Shown in pieces: positions 1 through 5,270 of a stretch of DNA of 6,269 nt (the first letter of the stretch is position 1; every line of letters begins with the position of its first letter). The translations under genes and the position numbers were made by a program. The stretch lies in NCBI GenBank assembly GCA_020442235.1, contig JAGRKQ010000076.1, positions 3,458 through 9,726 on the forward strand. Direction: 5' to 3'. Under the pieces are notes generated by a model. The model saw only the letters and a program-made list of their open reading frames with translations, had not been told where the DNA came from and ran no database searches. This DNA comes from Hyphomicrobiaceae bacterium (GTDB lineage Bacteria > Pseudomonadota > Alphaproteobacteria > Rhizobiales > MH13).

Positions 1-309
1 GCACCGCTTCCCGCGCCGGGTTTTTCGGGCCGCTGGACCATTGCCTCGCTGCGTGGCGGCATCGCCTGCACGGTGACGCTGACCCGCGAGCCGACCGCCC
101 ATGGTCGGCGTCTTTCCGGCAGCGAGGACTGCGCCGGGGCTTATGAAGCACTGACCCGCGCCCACTCCTGGCGCGAGGATCACGGCGGCATCGTCATGCT
201 CGACGCGTCCGGCGAACCGGTGCTCGCCTGGATGGCCAGCGAAAGCGACGGCCTTGACAGCGACGGCCCGCACGGCCTCTTCCTGTCGATGCGCCCCGAC
301 CGGAGCTGA
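1..309 (+). CDS. AprI/Inh (Omp19-like) protease-inhibitor family protein, 3' part
   Basis: The reading frame is open from base 1 to the TGA at 307-309, giving 102 residues; the start and any signal or lipoprotein peptide lie outside the window. The fragment fits the compact beta-barrel of the AprI/Inh/Omp19 family. An 'FSGRW' entry strand carries Trp12. Next comes 'ACTVTL' with Cys23, then a polar stretch and Cys44 in 'SEDCAGAY', then Trp57, and 'GGIVMLDASGEPVLAW' as the closing strand pair. In the family two cysteines form a disulfide and the protein is periplasmic or outer-membrane anchored; characterised members inhibit secreted zinc metalloproteases. Inhibitor activity here is inference, because the N-terminal segment that enters the protease cleft is not visible. 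A GTG at 73 could start a shorter ORF, but it would remove Trp12 and Cys23, so it is probably internal. The stop lies 32 bases before the aminotransferase start. An unrelated small secreted beta-barrel protein remains possible. Confidence 0.6.
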   Translation, partial: APLPAPGFSGRWTIASLRGGIACTVTLTREPTAHGRRLSGSEDCAGAYEALTRAHSWREDHGGIVMLDASGEPVLAWMASESDGLDSDGPHGLFLSMRPDRS

Positions 310-313
310 CCGC

Positions 314-335
314 CTCCCCGGAGCCAACCGGGGAG
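314..335 (+). promoter_or_regulatory. Perfect hairpin masking the aminotransferase ribosome binding site
   Basis: CTCCCCGG (314-321) and CCGGGGAG (328-335) are exact reverse complements separated by a 6-base loop AGCCAA. The 3' arm contains the whole purine-rich GGGGAG Shine-Dalgarno (330-335), which sits 6 bases before the ATG at 342. The stem is 8 bp and GC-rich, so in mRNA it should compete with the ribosome. No T-run follows (AAAACC comes next), so it does not look like an intrinsic terminator. The sequence and pairing are directly visible; a regulatory role is inference. Confidence 0.6.
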
Positions 336-341
336 AAAACC

Positions 342-1514
342 ATGAAAACCATTGCCGCCTTCGATCGCATCGGCGAGGAAAACGCCTTTGCCGTGCTGGC
401 CCGTGCGACCGCGCTCGCCGCAAGCGGCCGCGACATCATCAATCTCGGCATCGGTCAGCCGGATTTTCCGACGCCGCCGCACATCGTCGAAGCGGCCGTG
501 AAGGCGCTGCGCGACGGCGCTCATGGCTATACGCCCGCGACCGGAACGCTGGCCTGCCGCGAGGCGGTGGCGCGCCACACCCTGAAGACAACCGGCATCG
601 AGGTTTCGCCGGAAAGCGTCATCGTCGTGCCGGGCGGCAAGGTGACGATGTTTTCTGCAATCCTGATGTTCGGCGAACCGGGCGCGGAGATCCTCTACCC
701 GGACCCCGGCTTTCCGATCTACCGCTCGATGATCGAGTTCACCGGGGCAACGCCCGTCCCCGTGCCGATCCGCGAGGACAAGGGCTTTGCCTTTTCCGCT
801 GAAGAAACCCTGTCGCTGATCACGCCCAGGACCCGGCTTCTGATCCTCAACTCGCCGGCCAACCCGACCGGCGGCGTTACCCCCGCCGACGAGATCGCGG
901 CGCTGGTGAAGGGCCTGGACCGCCACCCCGATGTCGCCGTGCTCTCCGACGAAATCTACGATCACATGACCTATGACGGGGCTCGCCACCAGTCGCTGCT
1001 TGCCTTCGAGGCGATCCGCGACCGGCTGATCGTGCTCAATGGCTGGTCCAAGACCTTTGCCATGACCGGCTGGCGGATGGGCTGGGGCATCTGGCCGGAG
1101 GGGCTTGCCGACCGGATGCGCAAGCTGGCGGTCAATTGCTGGTCCTGCGTCAACGCTCCGGCGCAGGTGGCCGGCGCGGCGGCGCTCGACGGGCCCTTTG
1201 ATGCCGTCGATGCGATGATGGCTGCCTTCGACCGGCGCCGGCGGCTGGTGGTGGACGGGCTGAATGCCCTTCCCGGCGTGTCCTGCGCAACGCCGAAGGG
1301 CGCCTTCTATGCCTTTCCCAACATCGCCGGGACGGGCTTTAAAGCCAAGCCGCTCGCCGGCGCACTGCTGGAAGAGGCCGGCGTCGCGCTCATCGGCGGG
1401 CCGGATTTCGGCACGCTCGGCGAAGGCTATATCCGCCTGTCCTACGCCAATTCGGAAGAGAACATCGAAAGGGCGCTGGAGCGCATCGGAACGTTTCTCG
1501 GCAAAAGCGCCTGA
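342..1514 (+). CDS. Class I/II PLP-dependent aminotransferase (fold type I, AspB-like)
   Basis: This 390-residue cytosolic enzyme should transfer an amino group between an amino acid and a 2-oxo acid through pyridoxal phosphate. All landmark motifs of aminotransferase family I are in order. The substrate loop 'GIGQPDFPTPP' is near 36-46 and the 'GYTPATG' segment at 62-68. 'NSPANPTGG' (170-178) carries the cofactor-contacting Asn174. 'LSDEIYD' (201-207) carries Asp203, which pairs with the pyridine nitrogen, and Tyr206. 'GWSKTFAMTGWRMGW' (234-248) carries the Schiff-base Lys237 and phosphate-binding Arg245. Arg365 in 'EGYIRLSYA' should hold the substrate carboxylate. Length and motif order match the AspB-like gamma subgroup. 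The start is set by GGGGAG at 330-335 and by the N-terminus aligning with family expectations. Substrate cannot be read from sequence; aspartate, aromatic or other amino acids are all possible. The preceding gene ends 32 bases upstream, so co-transcription is likely. It converges on the chemoreceptor gene. Confidence 0.93.
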   Translation: MKTIAAFDRIGEENAFAVLARATALAASGRDIINLGIGQPDFPTPPHIVEAAVKALRDGAHGYTPATGTLACREAVARHTLKTTGIEVSPESVIVVPGGKVTMFSAILMFGEPGAEILYPDPGFPIYRSMIEFTGATPVPVPIREDKGFAFSAEETLSLITPRTRLLILNSPANPTGGVTPADEIAALVKGLDRHPDVAVLSDEIYDHMTYDGARHQSLLAFEAIRDRLIVLNGWSKTFAMTGWRMGWGIWPEGLADRMRKLAVNCWSCVNAPAQVAGAAALDGPFDAVDAMMAAFDRRRRLVVDGLNALPGVSCATPKGAFYAFPNIAGTGFKAKPLAGALLEEAGVALIGGPDFGTLGEGYIRLSYANSEENIERALERIGTFLGKSA

Positions 1515-1528
1515 ACTGAAGATCAGGC
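1509..1528. terminator. Weak two-way hairpin across convergent stop codons
   Basis: GCCTGA (1509-1514) and TCAGGC (1523-1528) are exact reverse complements around an 8-base loop. Each arm holds a stop codon: TGA of the aminotransferase on the plus strand, and TGA of the chemoreceptor on the minus strand (1523-1525 read as TCA). On the minus strand the stem is followed by GCTTTTG, a short T-run; on the plus strand only CTTC follows. The stem is just 6 bp, so the termination role is tentative. Confidence 0.3.
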
Positions 1529-2935
1529 CTTCACGCCGATGCGGAACCCGCCCCAGTGCTTTCCCTTGACGGTGATCGGCGCGGAAACGTCCTTCATCAG
1601 AAGGAAGGTCCCGCCGCCCATGTCGCGGCGATAGGTCTGCACGATGAAGGGACGGGTGTTGCGCCCGGCTTTCAATCCGACGCGATCGCTGAAGACCCGC
1701 CGGTTGCGGGCATTGGCCGCGTTCCAGGTCGCATCGCCCTTGCGCTGGGCCTGCGAGAACTTCTTATTGTGCGTCGGCAGGAAGCCGTTGCGGTCCACCG
1801 CCGCGCAGAAGACGATGGCCTCGCTGGAAGCCAGAAGCGGCTCCTGAACCTCCGGCAGCAGCCGGTCGGTCAGCCGCACGAAAGGCGTCATGCTCTGCAC
1901 CGGATCGGTGCCGGGGATCGGCTCGTAGCGCTCGCTGAAGAGGTCCGCCATGGAGATCTCGCCGCGGTCGACCGCCTGCTCGAGCAGAGAGCCGATGCGT
2001 CCGGCCGCCGCGCGTGCGGCCTCGATCATCGGCGTATCGACGGTGTCGAGGCCGGTGGAGGCGGTCGTCTCGATCAGCTTTTCGGCCAGATCGACGAGGT
2101 CGCTGACGCGCCGGCCGGTATCGCCGATATCGGCTTCCGAGGCGCGCATGCCCGTGTTGAGCGAGGCAAAGGATTCATTGAGAGAGCCGGAACGCTGCTT
2201 GATCGACTGCGTGCCACCGGCGACCTTTTCTACGATCGTCGACAGTTCTTCGACCTGGTCCGTGGTGGAGCCGATGGAGCCGGTGATCTGGCCCGACATC
2301 GACAGGACATCGCCGGCCGATTTCGAGGCGACGCCGGCATCGCGCACCAGATCGACGATGCTCTTGTCGAGCTGACTCAGCGTTTCCTCGATCTGGAAGG
2401 TCGCGCCTTCGGTCATGCCGGCAAGCTGCTTGACCTCGGTGGCAACCACAGAAAATCCGCGCCCCGCCTCGCCGGCGCGCGCGGCCTCGATGGTGGCGTT
2501 GAGGGCGAGAAGATTGGTCTGGCGGGCAATATCGCGGATCGACTGGAGAATGCCTTCGACCTTGCGGATCAGATCCTGAAGCTCGATGGAGCGGGTCTCG
2601 ACACGCCTGGCCGCATCCGACATCACGCCGATCTGGCCAACCGAAGCCTCGACATCGTCGCGCGAGGAACGGCTGCGCTCTGTCGCCTGCGCCGTCAGGC
2701 CGAGCGCTTCCTGCGTCGCGGTTTCGATCATGCCGTTGTCGGCATCGAGATCGCTGACCTCGCGGGCGAGCGCATCGAGCTGCTTCATCTGGGCCGAGAC
2801 CTGAAGCGACAGGCTTTCAACGAAGCCCGCGACATCGGCGAGTTGCACACCCAGCGAACCGGAGGACCGTGCGATCTCGCGCACCACATCCGTCATGGCG
2901 ATCGTGTCGGTTCTTTCGGCAGTTTCGCTGACCAT
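1523..2935 (-). CDS. Soluble methyl-accepting chemotaxis protein with C-terminal sensor-like domain
   Basis: A 470-residue chemoreceptor. The signalling hairpin tip is unmistakable at about 136-172, with '[17 protein letters not shown]', '[11 protein letters not shown]' and 'KQLA', the region that contacts CheA and CheW. Long, mostly heptad-like helices flank it (about 20-135 and 175-295), forming an antiparallel coiled coil. No hydrophobic run long enough for a membrane helix is present and there is no HAMP domain, so the protein should be cytoplasmic. The sensory part follows the signalling part: residues about 303-470 form a mixed alpha/beta domain with '[11 protein letters not shown]', '[17 protein letters not shown]', 'MKDVSAPI' and a terminal '[12 protein letters not shown]'. 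This C-terminal module resembles the PAS/Cache-like end of other alphaproteobacterial receptors with reversed order; its ligand is unknown. No CheR-binding pentapeptide ends the protein. The start at 2935 is chosen because GGGGG lies 6 bases upstream. An ATG at 2941 (two residues longer) abuts that GGGGG. A frame extension to 3067 is Cys/Pro-rich, unlike the family. Confidence 0.9.
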   Translation of the reverse strand: MVSETAERTDTIAMTDVVREIARSSGSLGVQLADVAGFVESLSLQVSAQMKQLDALAREVSDLDADNGMIETATQEALGLTAQATERSRSSRDDVEASVGQIGVMSDAARRVETRSIELQDLIRKVEGILQSIRDIARQTNLLALNATIEAARAGEAGRGFSVVATEVKQLAGMTEGATFQIEETLSQLDKSIVDLVRDAGVASKSAGDVLSMSGQITGSIGSTTDQVEELSTIVEKVAGGTQSIKQRSGSLNESFASLNTGMRASEADIGDTGRRVSDLVDLAEKLIETTASTGLDTVDTPMIEAARAAAGRIGSLLEQAVDRGEISMADLFSERYEPIPGTDPVQSMTPFVRLTDRLLPEVQEPLLASSEAIVFCAAVDRNGFLPTHNKKFSQAQRKGDATWNAANARNRRVFSDRVGLKAGRNTRPFIVQTYRRDMGGGTFLLMKDVSAPITVKGKHWGGFRIGVKA

Positions 2936-2981
2936 CTGCATCCCCCAAGGTCGCTGTCCTTCCCTTGTGTAAGCAGATGGT
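2931..2981 (-). repeat. 9-bp inverted repeat enclosing the chemoreceptor ribosome binding site
   Basis: ACCATCTGC (2931-2939) and GCAGATGGT (2973-2981) are exact reverse complements with a 33-base spacer. In the minus-strand mRNA the 3' arm includes the chosen AUG (2935-2933), and the loop holds the G-rich ribosome binding site. If the long stem formed, the start codon would be paired. A pair of this length at this distance could arise by chance once in a few kilobases, so a function is only a possibility. Confidence 0.4.
2942..2946 (-). promoter_or_regulatory. Shine-Dalgarno-like GGGGG deciding the chemoreceptor start
   Basis: On the minus strand the sequence reads TTGGGGGATGCAGATG. The G-run touches the first ATG (2941-2939) with no spacer, but is 6 bases from the second ATG (2935-2933), a normal distance. 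This favours the second ATG, although both give nearly the same protein. An AGGGAAGGA further upstream is too distant to serve either start well. Confidence 0.45.
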
Positions 2982-2999
2982 AAACAAAGCTTTGCAGAG

Positions 3000-3018
3000 A
3001 TGCGGCAAATGCCCGCAT
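3000..3018 (-). repeat. Small hairpin just after the EamA stop codon
   Basis: ATGCGG (3000-3005) and CCGCAT (3013-3018) pair exactly around a 7-base loop; one more pair can form if a base is bulged. It begins 5 bases downstream of the EamA coding end on that strand. On the minus strand no T-run follows (CTCTGC), so it could stabilise a 3' end but is not a convincing terminator. The TTTT that would suit termination lies on the plus-strand side, where no gene ends. Confidence 0.3.
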
Positions 3019-3023
3019 TTTCA

Positions 3024-3908
3024 TCAGCCTGCGGCGGCAAACAGCACCAGCACCACCGAAAGTCCAATAAGAATGACGCCGGCTAGATCACGTGCCGTCA
3101 GTGTCTCGCCGAAAAAGAAAACCCCGGTCAGGGTGGAAAAGGCGAGCTCGATCTGCGCCAGGGCGCGCACATAGGCCACCTGCTGCAAGGTCATGGCCAT
3201 GAACCATCCGGCCGAGGCGGCAACGCCGGCCAGCGCCGTTGGCACCGTCGACCGCCAGGCCTTGAGGACGCGGCTCATCTCTCCCGGCTCGCGCCAGATC
3301 AGCCAGAAAGCCATGAGACCCGTCTGAAGGCTGATCGCGGCGACGAGGATCATCGAGGCCCGCAGCACCACGCTGGCATCGCCCAGCGCCAGCGAAGCCC
3401 CGCGATAGGCGACCGCCGACACCGCAAAAGCTGAACCGGAAAGAACGGCAACAAGCGCGCCGCGCAGCGTCACGCTGCCCTTCGGCCCGTGCACAAGCAG
3501 GAAGACGCCCGCCAGACCGAGGACGAGACCGGCCCAGCCAAGGGCTGAGACATGCTCCGACAGGACAATGCCGGAGAACGCCGCCGCCTGAAGGCTTTCG
3601 GTCTTGGACAGCGCCGTGCCGACGGCAAAGGGCGCATGGCGAAAACTGGCGATGAGCAAGAAGGTCGCAACGATCTGGGAAACGGCCCCGATGGCAAGAA
3701 AGACAAGGCTTTCCGCGCCGGGAACCGGAAAGCTCTCCCCGGTCGCAATCCGCACCCCCGCCAGCCAGATGAGCGCAAAGGGCGCGCCATAGATGAAGCG
3801 GGCGGAGGTGGCCCCGGCGGTCGACAGCCGGGAAGAGAGGGCCTTTTGCAGGCTGGAGCGGACATTTTGCAGGAATGCCGCAACCAGTGTGATGGCGATC
3901 CAGTTCAT
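3024..3908 (-). CDS. EamA/DMT-superfamily membrane transporter
   Basis: A 294-residue inner-membrane protein of the drug/metabolite transporter superfamily, whose members mostly export small metabolites or amino acids. Ten hydrophobic segments are readable, near residues 4-24, 36-55, 67-89, 95-116, 122-141, 148-176, 184-205, 222-245, 247-268 and 274-293. They form the two five-helix EamA repeats. Family-like segments include '[13 protein letters not shown]' in helix 4 and '[21 protein letters not shown]' across helix 9, followed by '[13 protein letters not shown]' leading into helix 10; these two halves echo each other as expected from the internal duplication. The ATG at 3908 is chosen because GGAG lies 5 bases upstream and the first helix follows at once. 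An upstream in-frame ATG at 3935 adds nine polar residues without a visible binding site. Two consecutive in-frame TGA codons end the gene. The chemoreceptor starts 88 bases downstream on the same strand, so read-through is plausible. It is divergent from the TRAP genes. Substrate is unknown. Confidence 0.88.
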   Translation of the reverse strand: MNWIAITLVAAFLQNVRSSLQKALSSRLSTAGATSARFIYGAPFALIWLAGVRIATGESFPVPGAESLVFLAIGAVSQIVATFLLIASFRHAPFAVGTALSKTESLQAAAFSGIVLSEHVSALGWAGLVLGLAGVFLLVHGPKGSVTLRGALVAVLSGSAFAVSAVAYRGASLALGDASVVLRASMILVAAISLQTGLMAFWLIWREPGEMSRVLKAWRSTVPTALAGVAASAGWFMAMTLQQVAYVRALAQIELAFSTLTGVFFFGETLTARDLAGVILIGLSVVLVLFAAAG

Positions 3909-3913
3909 TGGCG

Positions 3914-3917
3914 CTCC
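3914..3917 (-). promoter_or_regulatory. Shine-Dalgarno GGAG of the EamA gene
   Basis: Minus strand reads ATGGAGCGCCAATG. GGAG is 5 bases from the ATG at 3908, which selects this start over the longer frame starting at 3935. Confidence 0.55.
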
Positions 3918-4039
3918 ATGGTGCGGACATTGCACATCGATGCCACTGCCAAAGCTTGTCGCGGCCAGGTCGGCACGCTTGCCGCTGCGTAAAAAGTCTT
4001 ATCCAGGCCCGTTTTACCGGCCATTCAGAACCAAAGCGT

Positions 4040-4068
4040 TTGACAGCCCCGCACCGGAGTCGCAACAT
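4040..4068 (+). promoter_or_regulatory. Candidate sigma70-type promoter of the TAXI TRAP genes
   Basis: A consensus TTGACA (4040-4045) is followed after 17 bases by CAACAT (4063-4068), which matches the -10 consensus at three of six positions, including the A at position 2 and the final T. Transcription would start near 4075 and leave a leader of about 34 bases ending in the strong AGGGAGGA ribosome binding site (4096-4103). The perfect -35 and spacing support it; the weak -10 lowers confidence. Confidence 0.45.
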
Positions 4069-4108
4069 CGCGCCCACAAACGCGACCTAATAAATAGGGA
4101 GGAAACAC

Positions 4109-5089
4109 ATGCGTTTTGTCACTCTTCTTGGCGCTGCGACCGCACTGGCGCTCTCCGGCGCTTCCGCACTTGCTCAGGATCGCACCGGCTGGCCGACAAG
4201 CTTCACTGTTGCCACGGCTTCGCAGGGCGGCACATTTTATGCCTATGGCACCGGTTGGGCCAATCTCGTGGCCGAACAGCTCGGCATTTCCGGAGCGGGT
4301 GAAGTCACCGGCGGCCCGATGCAGAACATGGCGCTCGTCCACACCGGCGAAGCCGCCTTCGGCTTGACCACCATGGGCCCGGCCCGGGAATCGCGCGAAG
4401 GCAACAACCCGATCGCCCCCGGCCTTCAGATGACGAATGCCTGCGCCATGTTCCCGATGTACCAGACGCCGTTCTCCGTGACGGCTCTGCGCTCTTCGGG
4501 CATTGCCGCGATCTCCGACATTCCGGCGGGTGCCCGTATCGGCTTCGGCCCGGCGGGCTCAACGTCCGACACCTATTTCCCGGCCATGCTGGAATCTCTT
4601 GGCGTTCAGTTCGAGCGCCGCAACGGTGGCTGGGATGACCTTGGTGGCCAGCTTCAGGACGGCCTTCTTGACGTCATCGCCTTCGCGGCCGGCGTGCCGG
4701 TTCCGGCCGTCAGCCAGCTTGAGGTGCAGACCGAGGTGAACATCATCGAGTTCACCGAGGAAGAACAGGCGCAGATCATCGGAGCCTTCCCGGTTTCGGC
4801 CTATCAGATCTCCGCCGAGGCCTATACGACGCTCACCGAGCCGGCCCGCTCCGTCTCCATGTGGAACTTCGCCATTGCCAATTGCGATCTTCCCGAGAGC
4901 TTCGTCTATGCCGTCACCGAGGTCGTGATGAGCGACAATGCCCGCATGGTCGGCATCCACGCCGCAGCGCGGTCGACGACCGTCGACAACTGGGACAAGA
5001 ACACTTTCCTGCCCTGGCATCCGGGTGCGGCCCGCTGGTTCAACGAGAACGGCGCCTCGATCCCGGATTCGCTGATCCACGGCATGTGA
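4109..5089 (+). CDS. TAXI-family TRAP transporter solute-binding protein
   Basis: A 326-residue periplasmic binding protein that captures a substrate and delivers it to the TRAP permease encoded next. Residues 1-22 form a Sec signal peptide: Arg2, a hydrophobic core 'LLGAATALALSG', and an Ala-Leu-Ala cleavage site before Gln23. The mature protein opens with 'FTVATASQGGTFYAYGTGWA' (32-51), the hallmark first strand and loop of the TAXI group. 'TGGPMQNMALVHTGEAAFGL' (67-86) follows, then 'ARIGFGPAGSTSDTY' (142-156) and the hinge region 'GLLDVIAFAAGVPVPAVSQL' (185-204). 'FLPWHPGAARWFNENG' closes the protein. Cys112 and Cys259 are the only cysteines in the mature chain and could form a disulfide after export. 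Length fits the family. GGAGG at 4098-4102, 6 bases before ATG, is a strong ribosome binding site, as expected for an abundant binding protein. Characterised TAXI proteins bind glutamate, 2-oxoglutarate or related acids; the ligand here is not determined. Confidence 0.93.
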   Translation: MRFVTLLGAATALALSGASALAQDRTGWPTSFTVATASQGGTFYAYGTGWANLVAEQLGISGAGEVTGGPMQNMALVHTGEAAFGLTTMGPARESREGNNPIAPGLQMTNACAMFPMYQTPFSVTALRSSGIAAISDIPAGARIGFGPAGSTSDTYFPAMLESLGVQFERRNGGWDDLGGQLQDGLLDVIAFAAGVPVPAVSQLEVQTEVNIIEFTEEEQAQIIGAFPVSAYQISAEAYTTLTEPARSVSMWNFAIANCDLPESFVYAVTEVVMSDNARMVGIHAAARSTTVDNWDKNTFLPWHPGAARWFNENGASIPDSLIHGM

Positions 5090-5097
5090 TCAACGTT

Positions 5098-5118
5098 GGG
5101 TGGGGCTTTGCCCCATCC
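5098..5118 (+). promoter_or_regulatory. RNA hairpin directly after the binding-protein gene
   Basis: TGGGGC (5101-5106) pairs with GCCCCA (5110-5115) around a 3-base TTT loop. Three more pairs extend the stem outward (5098-5100 with 5116-5118, one of them G-U), making 9 pairs in total. It starts 8 bases after the stop codon. No T-run follows, so full termination is unlikely; protection of the upstream mRNA end or partial termination is the more natural reading. Confidence 0.55.
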
Positions 5119-5130
5119 TCCATCTGACGA

Positions 5131-5162
5131 GCGAGGTCGCTCCCGAAAGGGTGCGGCCTCGC
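5131..5162 (+). promoter_or_regulatory. Long GAAA-capped RNA hairpin between TRAP genes
   Basis: GCGAGG (5131-5136) pairs with CCTCGC (5157-5162). The stem continues through a U-G pair, three Watson-Crick pairs and one U-U mismatch, then CCC with GGG, and is closed by a GAAA tetraloop (5145-5148). That gives 13 pairs in a 32-base element, with a GNRA-type loop known to stabilise RNA. Only GTGTTC follows, not a T-run, so it resembles a processing or 3'-stabilising stem-loop more than a classical terminator. Confidence 0.65.
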
Positions 5163-5221
5163 GTGTTCAACGGGTGGCCTTACCGGATGGACCGTCTTAG
5201 GCTGTATCAACCATAACCAAA

Positions 5222-5244
5222 ACCGCCCCAATAAGACGGGTGGT
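5222..5244 (+). promoter_or_regulatory. Weaker third hairpin upstream of the permease
   Basis: ACCGCCC (5222-5228) can pair with GGGTGGT (5238-5244), 7 pairs including one G-U, around a 9-base loop. It ends 15 bases before the permease ribosome binding site GGGGGAG (5260-5266). It may be chance in C/G-rich sequence. Confidence 0.3.
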
Positions 5245-5270
5245 GGGTTTCAAGGCGTTGGGGGAGTAAC

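Larger units (their letters stand above)
3909..4108. other. Divergent intergenic region between EamA and TRAP genes
   Basis: These 200 bases must carry the promoter of each divergent gene. The EamA-proximal half holds a short hairpin, CGGCA (3971-3975) with TGCCG (3980-3984) around a 4-base loop, and no convincing -35/-10 pair for the minus strand. The TRAP-proximal half holds the TTGACA promoter candidate at 4040. A 7-bp inverted repeat, GCGTTTG (4036-4042) and CAAACGC (4077-4083), brackets it and would suit a regulator or be chance. No small ORF with a ribosome binding site is apparent. Confidence 0.5.

Noticed and set aside
180..989. A 269-codon open frame on the minus strand, antisense to the Inh-like gene and aminotransferase
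   Set aside because: It spans two genes with clear sense-strand evidence, has low-complexity Arg/Gly/Ala composition and no domain resemblance.
1556..2983. A 475-codon open frame on the plus strand, antisense to the chemoreceptor
   Set aside because: Its translation is Arg/Gly/Asp-rich without recognisable motifs, and the opposite strand encodes clear chemoreceptor motifs. Long antisense frames are expected in GC-rich genes with GC-ending codons.
2985..2994. Perfect palindrome CAAAGCTTTG upstream of the chemoreceptor
   Set aside because: Ten bases of palindrome alone is common by chance, and there is no second copy or clear promoter near it.
2936..3067. N-terminal extension of the chemoreceptor to the ATG at 3067
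   Set aside because: The extra 44 residues are Cys/Trp/Pro-rich, overlap the EamA 3' end, and lack a ribosome binding site at that ATG. The start at 2935 has GGGGG at normal spacing.
3088..4077. A 329-codon frame on the minus strand overlapping the EamA gene
   Set aside because: It is out of frame with EamA, rich in Arg, Cys and Pro, and contains no membrane helices; a shadow of the real gene.
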